Positions 44,816-53,107 of a DNA stretch of 64,000 bases are shown piece by piece. The notes beneath the pieces are model-generated. The model saw only the letters and a list, made by a program, of their open reading frames with translations. It did no database searches and was not told where the DNA came from. The translations under genes and the position numbers were made by a program. The first letter of the stretch is position 1. Every line of letters starts with the position of its first letter. The DNA lies in assembly GCA_017428385.1 (NCBI GenBank), contig JAFRQX010000019.1, positions 248,001 through 312,000 on the forward strand, written 5' to 3'. The DNA comes from Clostridia bacterium (GTDB lineage Bacteria > Bacillota > Clostridia > Christensenellales > Aristaeellaceae).

Positions 44816-45673
44816 TCAGACCTCAAACAGTTTTTTCAAAGTGAGTGCTGCCTGTTTGACCGCATTCTTTTTTTCACCTTTGCTGATCAGCTTATCCTGC
44901 GCTTCCCGCAGGCTGCTGCCCAGTTTCATTTCTTCGATCAGTTTTGCCTCCAGCGGCCACTCTGCAGCCGCTGTTTCGGGTTCAGGCAGGGATACATTAT
45001 GCAGGTCCAGCACAACGCAGTATTCCCCTTTTTCGGTCTTCTCGTTCGCCTTCAGCGCTGCAAGCACCTCTTCCGGGGTTCCCCGGAGGGTTTTTTCATG
45101 CAGTTTGGTCAGATCACAGCATACCGTAAGTCTGGCTTCAGGCAGTGTCTGTGCAATAATCTCCGTAAGTTCAGTAATCCGGAAGGGAGATTCATGCAGA
45201 ATCGCCACTTTTACGCCCCGGGCAATCTCTTCCAGCCTGGCTTTGATATCCTTTTTCTCCCTCGGCAGGAATCCGTAAAATGCAAATTCCCTTGCGTCAT
45301 AGCCGCTGATGGAAACCGCCGCGATACCGGCACAGCACCCCGGAACCGGAATCACCGGAATCCCGGCTTCTGCGCATTCCCGCACAACCTCACACCCCGG
45401 ATCGGAAATGCAGGGAGTTCCGGCATCCGTCACCAGTGCCGCTGTCAGATCCTCCTCCAGAATCTTCTGTGCCAGCCCTGCTGCCTTGCTGTCCTCGCTG
45501 TGACGATGGCAGCTGACCAGCGGAGCTTTCAGCCCGAAAACCCGGCACAGTTTCATTGTCACCCGGGTATCCTCGGCTATGATCAGATCTGCGTTCCGCA
45601 GGGTATCCGTTCCGCGGGGAGAAAGATCCTGCAGGTTACCGATCGGCGTCGCCACGACGTACAGTATTGCCAC
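44816..45673 (-). CDS. rsmI: 16S rRNA (cytidine(1402)-2'-O)-methyltransferase RsmI
   Basis: A 285-residue tetrapyrrole-methylase-fold enzyme. The opening YVVATPIGNLQDLSPR, the IIAEDTR motif near residue 32, the ALVTDAGTPCISDPG motif near 78 and the FYGFLPR region are diagnostic of RsmI. It methylates the ribose of C1402. It starts 2 bases after rsmH, whose product methylates the base N4 of the same nucleotide, so the pair acts on one site. Confidence 0.95.
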   Translation of the reverse strand: MAILYVVATPIGNLQDLSPRGTDTLRNADLIIAEDTRVTMKLCRVFGLKAPLVSCHRHSEDSKAAGLAQKILEEDLTAALVTDAGTPCISDPGCEVVRECAEAGIPVIPVPGCCAGIAAVSISGYDAREFAFYGFLPREKKDIKARLEEIARGVKVAILHESPFRITELTEIIAQTLPEARLTVCCDLTKLHEKTLRGTPEEVLAALKANEKTEKGEYCVVLDLHNVSLPEPETAAAEWPLEAKLIEEMKLGSSLREAQDKLISKGEKKNAVKQAALTLKKLFEV

Positions 45674-45675
45674 GC

Positions 45676-46629
45676 TTATGCCTCCGTCCTTCTCTTCTCA
45701 GCCACCCGAAGTTTTGCGCTTCGGGAGCGCGGATTCCTTTCAATTTCATCCTTTGACGGCGCCACTGCGCCGCCTGCCAGTACTTTGACCACAGGTTTGC
45801 GTCCGCAGGTACAGATCGGTGCCTTCGGCGGACAGATACAGGGATTCTCCAGTGTCTTAAAGCAGCGCTTTACAATCCTGTCCTCCAGGGAGTGGAATGT
45901 GATCACGCAGATTCTTCCTCCGGGTTTCAGGCAGTCTGTCAGGTCCTTCAGCGCCTGTTCCAGCGGTTTCAGTTCATCATTCACCGCAATCCGGATTGCC
46001 TGGAAGGTTCTTCTGGCGGGATGGCCGTCATCCTTCCTGCGTACAGCTTTGGGGATGGCCGCGTCTACCGCGTGTACAAGATCAAAGGTGGTTTCAAAAG
46101 GCTTTTCAGCCCTGTGTTCACAGATAATGCGGGCAATGCGGGCAGCCCATTTTTCCTCGCCGTAGTCCCGGATCACTTCCATGATTTCACGTTCGTCCGA
46201 CGTGTTCAGGAAATCCGCGGCTGTCATTGTCTGGCGCTGGTCCATACGCATATCCAGCGGGGCATCCTCATGATAGCTGAATCCCCGCTCAGCCGTATCC
46301 AGCTGGGGGCTCGAAACGCCCAGGTCCAGCAGGGCGCCGTCCAGACCTTCTGCGCCTGCTTCTTCCAGCAGCTTTTTCGCATCGTGAAAATTACCGCGGA
46401 TAGCAGTAAATCCCGGATATTCCTTCAGTCGTTCCGATGCGGCAAGGATAGCGTTTTCATCCCGGTCGATCCCGTACAGGTGTGCCGTTCCGCCGGAGGC
46501 TTTCAGGATCGCTCCGCTGTGGCCGCCACCGCCCAGCGTACCGTCACAATACACGCCGTCCGGCCGGACATTCATCCACTCCAGCACTTCGTTCAGCAGT
46601 ACCGGTTCATGCCTGAATTCCACAGCCAC
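45676..46629 (-). CDS. rsmH: 16S rRNA (cytosine(1402)-N4)-methyltransferase RsmH
   Basis: A 317-residue methyltransferase with the RsmH/MraW opening FRHEPVLLNEVLEWM, the SAM motif DGTLGGGGHSG near residue 30 and the ITFHSLEDRIVKR motif near 245. It is usually the second gene of the division and cell-wall cluster in Firmicutes. Here it is paired with rsmI instead, away from any ftsL or penicillin-binding protein gene. Confidence 0.95.
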   Translation of the reverse strand: MAVEFRHEPVLLNEVLEWMNVRPDGVYCDGTLGGGGHSGAILKASGGTAHLYGIDRDENAILAASERLKEYPGFTAIRGNFHDAKKLLEEAGAEGLDGALLDLGVSSPQLDTAERGFSYHEDAPLDMRMDQRQTMTAADFLNTSDEREIMEVIRDYGEEKWAARIARIICEHRAEKPFETTFDLVHAVDAAIPKAVRRKDDGHPARRTFQAIRIAVNDELKPLEQALKDLTDCLKPGGRICVITFHSLEDRIVKRCFKTLENPCICPPKAPICTCGRKPVVKVLAGGAVAPSKDEIERNPRSRSAKLRVAEKRRTEA

Positions 46630-46654
46630 ACCTGTCCTTTCTGCCCAAAGGGCA

Positions 46655-46720
46655 ACTCTACACTCTTCACTCTACACTTTTCACTCTTAACTCAAAACTC
46701 TGAATCCAGAATTTCGAATT
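46655..46720. repeat. Seven-base-period degenerate repeat upstream of rsmH
   Basis: ACT or ATY recurs in exact 7-base steps ten times from 46655 to 46718 (for example ACTCTAC, ACTCTTC, ACTTTTC, ATCCAGA, ATTTCGA). It lies 26 bases upstream of the rsmH start. Confidence 0.85.
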
Positions 46721-46729
46721 GAAAAGCAT

Positions 46730-46756
46730 ATTAGCATTATTCATTCTTCATTATCC
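46730..46756. repeat. Short seven-base-period repeat after folC
   Basis: ATT at 46736, 46743 and 46750 in 7-base register, with a fourth at 46730 one base out of step. Ends 17 bases from the folC stop. Confidence 0.65.
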
Positions 46757-46772
46757 GCAAAGGATAAATCCT

Positions 46773-48062
46773 TTACGGTTTCAGCCCCAGCTCACTTCTC
46801 AGTGTGCCGATAAAATACAGGCTTCCTGTTGCCAGGATCAGTCCGTCCTCACCGGCCAGCTTCCCGGCGATTTCAAGTCCTTCTTTCAAACTGTTCGCCG
46901 CACAGGCTTCCATTCCCTCCCCGTGCAGCAATCCGGCCAGTTCTTCCGCTTTCATAGCCCGGGGGCTGTCAGGCGTCACTGTCACCGCTGTATCGGTTAC
47001 AGAAGCAAGTCCACCAAGCATCTTTTCGGACAGTTTTTCCCTCAGTACACCGGTCAGCAATATCTTCCTTTTTCCGGAAAGATGTTCCTGTACATACCGG
47101 CTGAAGGCTGCGGTTCCCTGTGCATTGTGGGCTCCATCCATCAGAATGTTCCCGCACCATTCCAGCCGTCCCGGCCAGAACGTATTTCCAAGTCCGCTGA
47201 TTACCGCATCCTCCGGCACACGGATTCCCTGTCTCTCCAGCTCCTCCAGGACGCAGAGCACCACCAGGGCGTTTACTGTCTGATGTTCACCCGGAAGGGA
47301 GATTTTCAGGTTTTTCCACACGTGGCTTCCTGTCCGGTAATCCGCAACCGTATATCGTGCAGTGGACTCCCGGATACTGATCTGCGTCTTTTCCGGGATT
47401 GTCATCGGTGCTTCTTCCTTTTCAGCCCGGGCTGCCAGCACTTCCCGTACTTCTTTTTCTTCCGGCGGGTAACAGATCACAGGCACTCCGTGTTTGATAA
47501 TGCCTGCCTTTTCACCCGCAATTTCCGTCAGCGTACTGCCAAGGTACTGCATGTGATCCATGCCGATAGCCGTGATGGCGCAGACGGCGGGATTCGGCAC
47601 GGCATTGGTCGGGTCAAGCCGTCCGCCCATTCCCGTTTCTGAAATGATCAATTCAACCTTTTCCGCCCGGAATGTACGGAAAGCCAGGGCAGTACCCAGT
47701 TCGAAGGGAGTGCAGTGGTAATCCTGCTCCCTCTTAAGTTTTTCAGCCGCATCCAGCGTTTCATTGCCGTACTGCGCAAGCAGTTCATCAGAGACCGGTT
47801 TTCCATTCAGCCGGATCCGCTCACTGTAGGTTTGCAGGAAGGGAGAGGTATACATACCGGTCCTGTATCCTGCTGCTGTCAGCACACTGTTCAGCATGGC
47901 ACAAACGCTTCCCTTTCCGTTTGTACCTGCTACATGGATTACCGGACAGGCCGGCCAGGCCTGTAAAGTCTCAAGCAGGGCTGCGGTATTCCGCAGCCCC
48001 TGCTTGTCTCCGTCCCCCAGGGCGGAATGTATTTCGTTCACAACCTCTTCGGCAGTTCTCAT
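46773..48062 (-). CDS. folC: Folylpolyglutamate synthase/dihydrofolate synthase
   Basis: A 429-residue Mur-ligase-family enzyme that adds glutamate to folates. It has the ATP-binding loop HVAGTNGKGSVCAML near residue 44, TSPFLQTYSERI near 72, the SETGMGGRLDPTN motif near 140 and the GAHN motif near 312. Its start overlaps the valS stop by four bases (ATGA), the valS-folC order seen in many Firmicutes. Confidence 0.95.
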   Translation of the reverse strand: MRTAEEVVNEIHSALGDGDKQGLRNTAALLETLQAWPACPVIHVAGTNGKGSVCAMLNSVLTAAGYRTGMYTSPFLQTYSERIRLNGKPVSDELLAQYGNETLDAAEKLKREQDYHCTPFELGTALAFRTFRAEKVELIISETGMGGRLDPTNAVPNPAVCAITAIGMDHMQYLGSTLTEIAGEKAGIIKHGVPVICYPPEEKEVREVLAARAEKEEAPMTIPEKTQISIRESTARYTVADYRTGSHVWKNLKISLPGEHQTVNALVVLCVLEELERQGIRVPEDAVISGLGNTFWPGRLEWCGNILMDGAHNAQGTAAFSRYVQEHLSGKRKILLTGVLREKLSEKMLGGLASVTDTAVTVTPDSPRAMKAEELAGLLHGEGMEACAANSLKEGLEIAGKLAGEDGLILATGSLYFIGTLRSELGLKP

Positions 48063-50713
48063 AGATTCTCTTTCAGTTCCGCAATGCGGTTTTCCAGTGC
48101 GGCAGCCTTGGCTTTGGCAGCTTCCAGCTTGTCCTTTTCCTGCTGCACCAGCTGGGCCGGTGCCTTGGCCAGGAAGCCCTGGTTGTTCAGCATACCGTTG
48201 GAACGGGCCATTTCCTTCTTCAGGTTCTCCAGTTCCTTGGTCAGCCGTGCCACTTCCTTTTCGAAGTCCACCAGGTCGCCCAGCGGAATGAAAAGCTCGC
48301 CGGCCGCCACCACAGCGGATACATTTTTGCCCGTGACGTCATTGCGGTCGGAAATCATTTCCACCTGCTCCGCACCGGCCAGCTTCTTGAAGTAGCCTTC
48401 GCCGCCCTTCAGTGTATCAGCCCAGCCTTCCGCCGGCAGCAGCATCAGATGGGTGCGCTTGGACGGCGCCACGTTCATTTCGCTGCGCAGGTTGCGGATC
48501 GTGCGGATGATTTCCATCACGCCCTGCATCTTTTCCTCGTCCTTGCTGAACACATACGCTTCCGTATATTCGGGCCAGCTCTGGAGCATCAGGAAGCCTT
48601 CGCTGTCCGGCAGGTACTTGTAAACCTGTTCTGTCAGGAAAGGCATGAAGGGATGCAGCAGTTTCAGCAGGTTCTCCAGCACAAACAGCAGCACGGCCTT
48701 CACTGTATCCTTGCTTTCGCCGTCCTCACCCAGCAGGCGGGATTTGCTCAGCTCGATATACCAGTCGCAGAATTCACTCCAGGCGAAGTCATAGATCTTT
48801 GTCGCGGCCAGGCCGAAGTCTCCGTCTTCCATGTAAGCGGAGATATCCTTCACAGCCTCCTGCAGGCGGGTCAGGATCCACTTGTCCGCGGTCTCCAGTT
48901 TCGCCGGGTCAAAGGCTTTCCGTTCGTTCACATTCATCAGCACGAACCGGCTGGCATTCCAGACCTTGTTGGCAAAGTTCCGGGCCGCCTCCACCTTGTC
49001 CTTGCTGTAGCGGGTATCATTTCCGGGGCTCACGCCCATCACCAGGCTGAAGCGAAGCGCGTCGGCGCCGTACTCATCTATCACTTCCAGCGGGTCCACG
49101 CCGTTGCCCAGGGACTTGGACATCTTCCGTCCCAGTTCATCGCGCACCAGGCCGTGAATCAGCACTGTGTCAAAGGGTGCTTCACCCATATTCTCGATGC
49201 CGGCAACCATCATCCGGGACACCCAGAATGTGATGATATCGTATCCTGTCACCAGCATGTTTGTCGGATAGAAGTACTTCAGGTCTTCCGTGTTGTCCGG
49301 CCATCCAAGGGTGGAGAAAGGCCACAGGGCGGAAGAGAACCAGGTGTCCAGCACGTCTTCATCCTGGCGCAGCTTGCCACCGCACTTCGGACAGACTGTC
49401 GGATCCTCACGGCTCACAATCTGTTCACCGCAGTCATCGCAGTACCACACCGGGATCCGGTGTCCCCACCAGAGCTGACGGCTGATACACCAGTCGCGGA
49501 TGTTTTCCATCCAGTTATAGTACATTTTGCTGAACCGTTCCGGAATAAACTTCGTCCGGCCTTCGCGCACAGCAGCGATCGCCGGTTCAGCCAGGGTCTT
49601 CATCTTCACGAACCACTGTTCGCTCAGCCGTGGTTCCACAGGCGTATCCCCGTGACGGTAGCAGAAGCCCACATTATGGCTGTAGTCCTCAACCTTCACC
49701 AGCAGGCCCAGCTTTTCCAGTTCTTCAACCACAGCCTTCCGGCATTCCATGGGATCCATGCCGGCGAAACGTCCGGCATTCTCGTTCATGGTGCCGTCGT
49801 CATTGGTCACCGTGATAATCTCCAGGTTATGCCGCTGGGCTACTTCAAAGTCATTCGGGTCATGGGCGGGAGTCATCTTCACCGCGCCGGTGCCGAATTC
49901 TTTTTCCACATAATCATCCGCGACCACCGGAATTGCCTTGTTCACGATGGGCAGGATCACCTTCTTGCCCACCAGGTCAGTATACCGTTCGTCGGTAGGA
50001 TTCACGGCCACACCGGTATCACCCAGCATGGTTTCAGGACGGGTCGTGGCCACCACAACGCCTTCGCTTCCGTCGGCGCCGGGATAACGGATATGCCACA
50101 GGTGGCTTGCCACATCCTTATATACTACTTCAGCGTCGCTGATGGCGCTCTGGCAGGCGGGGCACCAGTTGATCATCCGGTTTCCGCGGTAGATCAGTCC
50201 CTTTTCATACAGCCTGACAAATACCTCGCGCACAGCGCGGCTGCAGCCTTCATCCATGGTGAAGCGTTCCCGTGACCAGTCGCAGCTGATACCCATCTTC
50301 CGCTGCTGGTGCACGATCCGTCCGCCGTATTCTTTCTTCCAGTTCCAGGCACGCTCCAGGAAAGCTTCCCGGCCGATCCCCTCTTTGGTCAGGCCTTCCT
50401 TGCGCATGGTGTCCACAATCCTGACTTCCGTCGCGATCGCGGCATGGTCTGTGCCGGGAAGCCACAGGGTGGGATCACCCTTCATCCGGTGATAGCGGAT
50501 CGGGGCATCCTGCAGGACGCAGTCCATGGCATGACCCATGTGCAGCTGACCCGTAATGTTGGGCGGCGGCATAACGATGGTAAAGGGTTTCTTACCCTCC
50601 ACCCGGTGAGCAGTAAATGCGCCGGATTCTTCCCAGGCCTTGTAGATATCAGCTTCAATTGCCTGTGGGTTAAAGCGGGTTTCCATATCGGCGCCGGTCA
50701 TTTTCTTCTCCAT
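48059..50713 (-). CDS. valS: Valyl-tRNA synthetase
   Basis: An 884-residue class I synthetase. HIGH box as PPPNITGQLHMGHAMD near residue 50, KMSKS as GRKMSKSLGNG near 530, a zinc-ribbon-like pair of CxxC motifs (CDDCGEQ and CPKCGGK) near 430 and a C-terminal coiled coil (last 70 residues) that binds tRNA. An editing domain lies between the halves. GGGAGG ribosome site before the ATG. No T-box leader is present; the gene follows rpmF by about 100 bases. Confidence 0.96.
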   Translation of the reverse strand: MEKKMTGADMETRFNPQAIEADIYKAWEESGAFTAHRVEGKKPFTIVMPPPNITGQLHMGHAMDCVLQDAPIRYHRMKGDPTLWLPGTDHAAIATEVRIVDTMRKEGLTKEGIGREAFLERAWNWKKEYGGRIVHQQRKMGISCDWSRERFTMDEGCSRAVREVFVRLYEKGLIYRGNRMINWCPACQSAISDAEVVYKDVASHLWHIRYPGADGSEGVVVATTRPETMLGDTGVAVNPTDERYTDLVGKKVILPIVNKAIPVVADDYVEKEFGTGAVKMTPAHDPNDFEVAQRHNLEIITVTNDDGTMNENAGRFAGMDPMECRKAVVEELEKLGLLVKVEDYSHNVGFCYRHGDTPVEPRLSEQWFVKMKTLAEPAIAAVREGRTKFIPERFSKMYYNWMENIRDWCISRQLWWGHRIPVWYCDDCGEQIVSREDPTVCPKCGGKLRQDEDVLDTWFSSALWPFSTLGWPDNTEDLKYFYPTNMLVTGYDIITFWVSRMMVAGIENMGEAPFDTVLIHGLVRDELGRKMSKSLGNGVDPLEVIDEYGADALRFSLVMGVSPGNDTRYSKDKVEAARNFANKVWNASRFVLMNVNERKAFDPAKLETADKWILTRLQEAVKDISAYMEDGDFGLAATKIYDFAWSEFCDWYIELSKSRLLGEDGESKDTVKAVLLFVLENLLKLLHPFMPFLTEQVYKYLPDSEGFLMLQSWPEYTEAYVFSKDEEKMQGVMEIIRTIRNLRSEMNVAPSKRTHLMLLPAEGWADTLKGGEGYFKKLAGAEQVEMISDRNDVTGKNVSAVVAAGELFIPLGDLVDFEKEVARLTKELENLKKEMARSNGMLNNQGFLAKAPAQLVQQEKDKLEAAKAKAAALENRIAELKENL

Positions 50714-50741
50714 GGTAATCCTCCCTCACTCCGGTAAATAG

Positions 50742-50774
50742 AAGAAACAGCCCCGACCCTGATGGGCGGAGCTG
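50742..50774 (-). terminator. Possible weak terminator between rpmF and valS
   Basis: CAGCCCCGACCC (50748-50759) pairs imperfectly with GGGCGGAGCTG (50764-50774). On the minus strand the stem runs into TTTCTTC. Confidence 0.4.
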
Positions 50775-50811
50775 CGATTCTTTAATCCTTGGCCAAAAAT
50801 GCAGTCGACAA

Positions 50812-51006
50812 TCAGGCGTTCTTCTCTTCGTCCTTATTGACGACGACCTGGACGCCGTTATAATAACCGCAATTCTTGCACACGCGATGAGACAGTTTCA
50901 TCTGACCGCACTGCGGGCACTTGCCGATTCCCGGCAGTGTGAGCTTCCAGTTAGCGCGGCGGCTGTGCTTGCGAGCCTTAGAGATTTTCCCCTTCGGAAG
51001 AGCCAT
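50812..51006 (-). CDS. rpmF: 50S ribosomal protein L32
   Basis: Sixty-four residues, basic N terminus [17 protein letters not shown], and the zinc-ribbon cysteines C30, C33, C43 and C46 of the zinc-binding form of L32. It lies 3 bases after the YceD-family gene, the standard yceD-rpmF pair. Confidence 0.96.
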   Translation of the reverse strand: MALPKGKISKARKHSRRANWKLTLPGIGKCPQCGQMKLSHRVCKNCGYYNGVQVVVNKDEEKNA

Positions 51007-51009
51007 GAT

Positions 51010-51501
51010 TCACACCTCCTCATTGTCTTGAAGCAATTGCTGCAGTCCTGCGAACGGATATTGTACGCCCGGTTCGGAAGGAACTGCTTCCGGGTCCCTG
51101 TATTCAAAGCCCGGACAATCCTCTCTGCAGAGAAAGCGGATCGGCAGAGCCATGACGGCGTATGACATAACCAGCTTGTCCAGCAGGATCTCATGCCCTT
51201 CATAGGCAAAGATCTCGTTATCCTCCTGATCGCCGTTCCGGCGGAACACCTCGTCGAATTCGTTCTCGACTTCGGCCTGTGCGTCCTCCAGACAGTTGGC
51301 GCAGTGAGCGTGGGCAATGGTCTTCAGCTTGCCTCTCACCGATATGTTTCCGTCTTCATCTGACAGGAATACACCTTCCACAGTGCAGTCGTCAATCCTG
51401 ACGGTGTCACCGCTGATCTCCTGATCCGCAATGGCCTGCAGACCCGAGAAAAGGTACTCCTGTCCGGGATGGGATAAAGCATTCGATACGTCAAGCTTCA
51501 T
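51010..51501 (-). CDS. yceD: DUF177/YceD family protein
   Basis: A 163-residue YceD-family protein, thought to act in ribosome assembly or rRNA handling. The family core GKLKTIAHAHCANCLEDAQAEVE, with its CxxC-type pair, and the ending PEPGVQYPFAGLQQLL-like segment are seen. It is transcribed with rpmF from a consensus promoter at 51530-51558. Confidence 0.9.
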   Translation of the reverse strand: MKLDVSNALSHPGQEYLFSGLQAIADQEISGDTVRIDDCTVEGVFLSDEDGNISVRGKLKTIAHAHCANCLEDAQAEVENEFDEVFRRNGDQEDNEIFAYEGHEILLDKLVMSYAVMALPIRFLCREDCPGFEYRDPEAVPSEPGVQYPFAGLQQLLQDNEEV

Positions 51502-51529
51502 GTCCTCACCTCAAAAGTGACCATTTGGT

Positions 51530-51558
51530 ATTATAATTCGATGCAAATCGTTTGTCAA
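51530..51558 (-). promoter_or_regulatory. Perfect-consensus sigma-A promoter for yceD-rpmF
   Basis: On the minus strand: TTGACA (complement of 51553-51558), a 17-bp spacer and TATAAT (complement of 51530-51535). The -10 box is 29 bases before the yceD start. Confidence 0.92.
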
Positions 51559-51587
51559 CAAAGAATTTGCGCCGATTTTTCTCCCGC

Positions 51588-51613
51588 TTCACCCGGCGTT
51601 TTTTCCGGGTGAA
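51588..51613. other. Hairpin between ackA and yceD
   Basis: TTCACCCGG (51588-51596) pairs with CCGGGTGAA (51605-51613). No proper U tract follows on the minus strand, so its role as the ackA terminator is uncertain. Confidence 0.4.
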
Positions 51614-51635
51614 ACCGGAGATAAAGTAACTCTTA

Positions 51636-51701
51636 ATTATGAATTATGAATTGTGAATTATGCATTCCGCATTTTTCATTCTTCATTTTTCATTCTTAAT
51701 T
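51636..51701. repeat. Seven-base-period degenerate repeat running into the ackA stop codon
   Basis: ATT in exact 7-base register ten times: 51636, 51643, 51650, 51657, 51664, 51671, 51678, 51685, 51692 and 51699. The ackA stop codon (51696-51698) lies inside the last period. Confidence 0.9.
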
Positions 51702-52934
51702 GTCTCTGACCTTGCCGGTGGTAACCAGGTCCAGCGTATCCCGGGCAATCATGATTTCCTCATTTGTGGGAATCACGCAGACCGTAACCTTGCTGTCATC
51801 CGCGGAGATGACTGCTTCCTTGCGGGTCTTGTTCTTCTCAGTGTCAATCTTTGCGCCCATGAATTCAAGGCCGTCGATCACCTGTGCACGCAGGTCGGCG
51901 TTGTTTTCACCGATACCGGCTGTGAACACGATGATGTCTACACCGCCCATAGCTGCCGCATAGGAACCGATGTACTTCTTGATACCGTAGATCAGCATGT
52001 CCTGGGCCAGCTTCGCATTCGGATCGCCCTTGCTTGCCAGGTCGTCAATGTCGCGGCAGTCGCTGCTCTTGCCGCTGATGCCCAGCAGGCCGCTTTTTTT
52101 GTTCATCATGGTCAGCACTTCATCCACGCTGATCGGATGCCCCACGGGAGTGCCGTCATCGTTCAGGGGATTGTTGGCGATAAACTGCACAACCGCGGGG
52201 TCGCAGCTGCCGCAGCGGGTGCCCATCAGAAGGCCTTCCAGGGGTGTCAGGCCCATGGAGGTATCCTGGCACTTGCCGTCCATGACGGCGCTCAGGCTGG
52301 AGCCGTTGCCCAGATGGCAGATAATGATCTTCTTGCCGATGGGGCTGATTCCCAGGAATTCACAAACCCGGCGGCTCACATAGCGATGGCTGGTACCATG
52401 GAAACCGTAACGGCGCACATGCAGTTTTTCTTCATACATTTTCGGCACGCCGTACATATAGGCCTTGGGGGGCATGGTCTGATGGAAAGCCGTATCGAAC
52501 ACTGCCACCTGGGGAGTGCCCTTCATCACCTTTTCGCAGGCTTCAATGCCCATCAGGTTGGCAGGATTGTGCAGCGGTCCCAGGGGGAAGCAGTCACGGA
52601 TGGCCTGCTTCGCGGCGTCGTTCACAATAACAGAGGCCGTGAACGCGCTGCCGCCGTGCAGCACCCGATGGCCGACAGCTCCGATTTCGTCGGTGCTCTT
52701 GATTACGCCGAACTCCGGATCCTGCAGGATCTTGAGCATCAGCTGAGCGGCGGCTTCATGATCCGGGATCTCCTGTGCGATCTCAGTCTTTTTGTCACCG
52801 GCGCTGTGCTTCAGCTTGCTGCCTTCAATGCCGATACGCTCGACCAGGCCCTTGGCCAGTTCCTTCTCGCCGTCCATGTCGATCAGCTGATACTTCAGGG
52901 AAGAAGAACCTGCGTTCACAACCAGAATTTTCAT
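51696..52934 (-). CDS. ackA: Acetate kinase
   Basis: A 412-residue ASKHA-fold kinase that makes ATP from acetyl phosphate. It has the N-terminal VVNAGSSSLKY motif, the VFDTAFHQTMP motif near residue 175, HLGNGSSL near 207 and FTAGIGENN near 322. It marks acetate-forming fermentation. No pta gene is adjacent. It has its own promoter region facing the tmcAL promoter; its stop codon sits within a 7-base repeat array. Confidence 0.96.
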   Translation of the reverse strand: MKILVVNAGSSSLKYQLIDMDGEKELAKGLVERIGIEGSKLKHSAGDKKTEIAQEIPDHEAAAQLMLKILQDPEFGVIKSTDEIGAVGHRVLHGGSAFTASVIVNDAAKQAIRDCFPLGPLHNPANLMGIEACEKVMKGTPQVAVFDTAFHQTMPPKAYMYGVPKMYEEKLHVRRYGFHGTSHRYVSRRVCEFLGISPIGKKIIICHLGNGSSLSAVMDGKCQDTSMGLTPLEGLLMGTRCGSCDPAVVQFIANNPLNDDGTPVGHPISVDEVLTMMNKKSGLLGISGKSSDCRDIDDLASKGDPNAKLAQDMLIYGIKKYIGSYAAAMGGVDIIVFTAGIGENNADLRAQVIDGLEFMGAKIDTEKNKTRKEAVISADDSKVTVCVIPTNEEIMIARDTLDLVTTGKVRDN

Positions 52935-52975
52935 ACTTGTTTCCAGCTCCTTTGATTATTTCAGAATCACACTTT

Positions 52976-53022
52976 ATTATACTCCCGATTTGCTTGAAAA
53001 GAAAGACCTAAAATGCTACTAT
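52976..53022. promoter_or_regulatory. Back-to-back promoters for ackA (minus) and tmcAL (plus)
   Basis: Plus strand: TTGAAA (52994-52999), a 17-bp spacer and TACTAT (53017-53022). Minus strand: a -10 TATAAT (complement of 52976-52981) with a poor -35. Confidence 0.55.
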
Positions 53023-53053
53023 TCAATTATACAGGATGTGAATGAGATCAATC

Positions 53054-53086
53054 ATTTTTCATTCTTCATTCTTCATTTTTCATTCT
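53054..53086 (+). repeat. Seven-base-period repeat before tmcAL
   Basis: ATT at 53054, 53061, 53068, 53075 and 53082, fill TTTC or CTTC. It resembles the 3' half of the arrays at 32385 and 51636, with one extra ATTCTTC unit. It ends just before the tmcAL ribosome site. Confidence 0.85.
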
Positions 53087-53107
53087 CAGGGAAGGGCTGG
53101 TGTACGC

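Noticed and set aside
48449..50275. A long plus-strand open frame opposite valS
   Set aside because: It is a shadow of the strongly biased valS codons with no ribosome site; valS has all class I synthetase motifs.
50714..50811. T-box leader before valS
   Set aside because: The gap is under 100 bases, has no T-box or specifier-loop architecture, and follows rpmF in the same operon.
53042..53107. N-terminal extension of TmcAL
   Set aside because: It too is translated from 7-base repeat sequence; the conserved nucleotidyltransferase fold begins right after the ATG at 53108.
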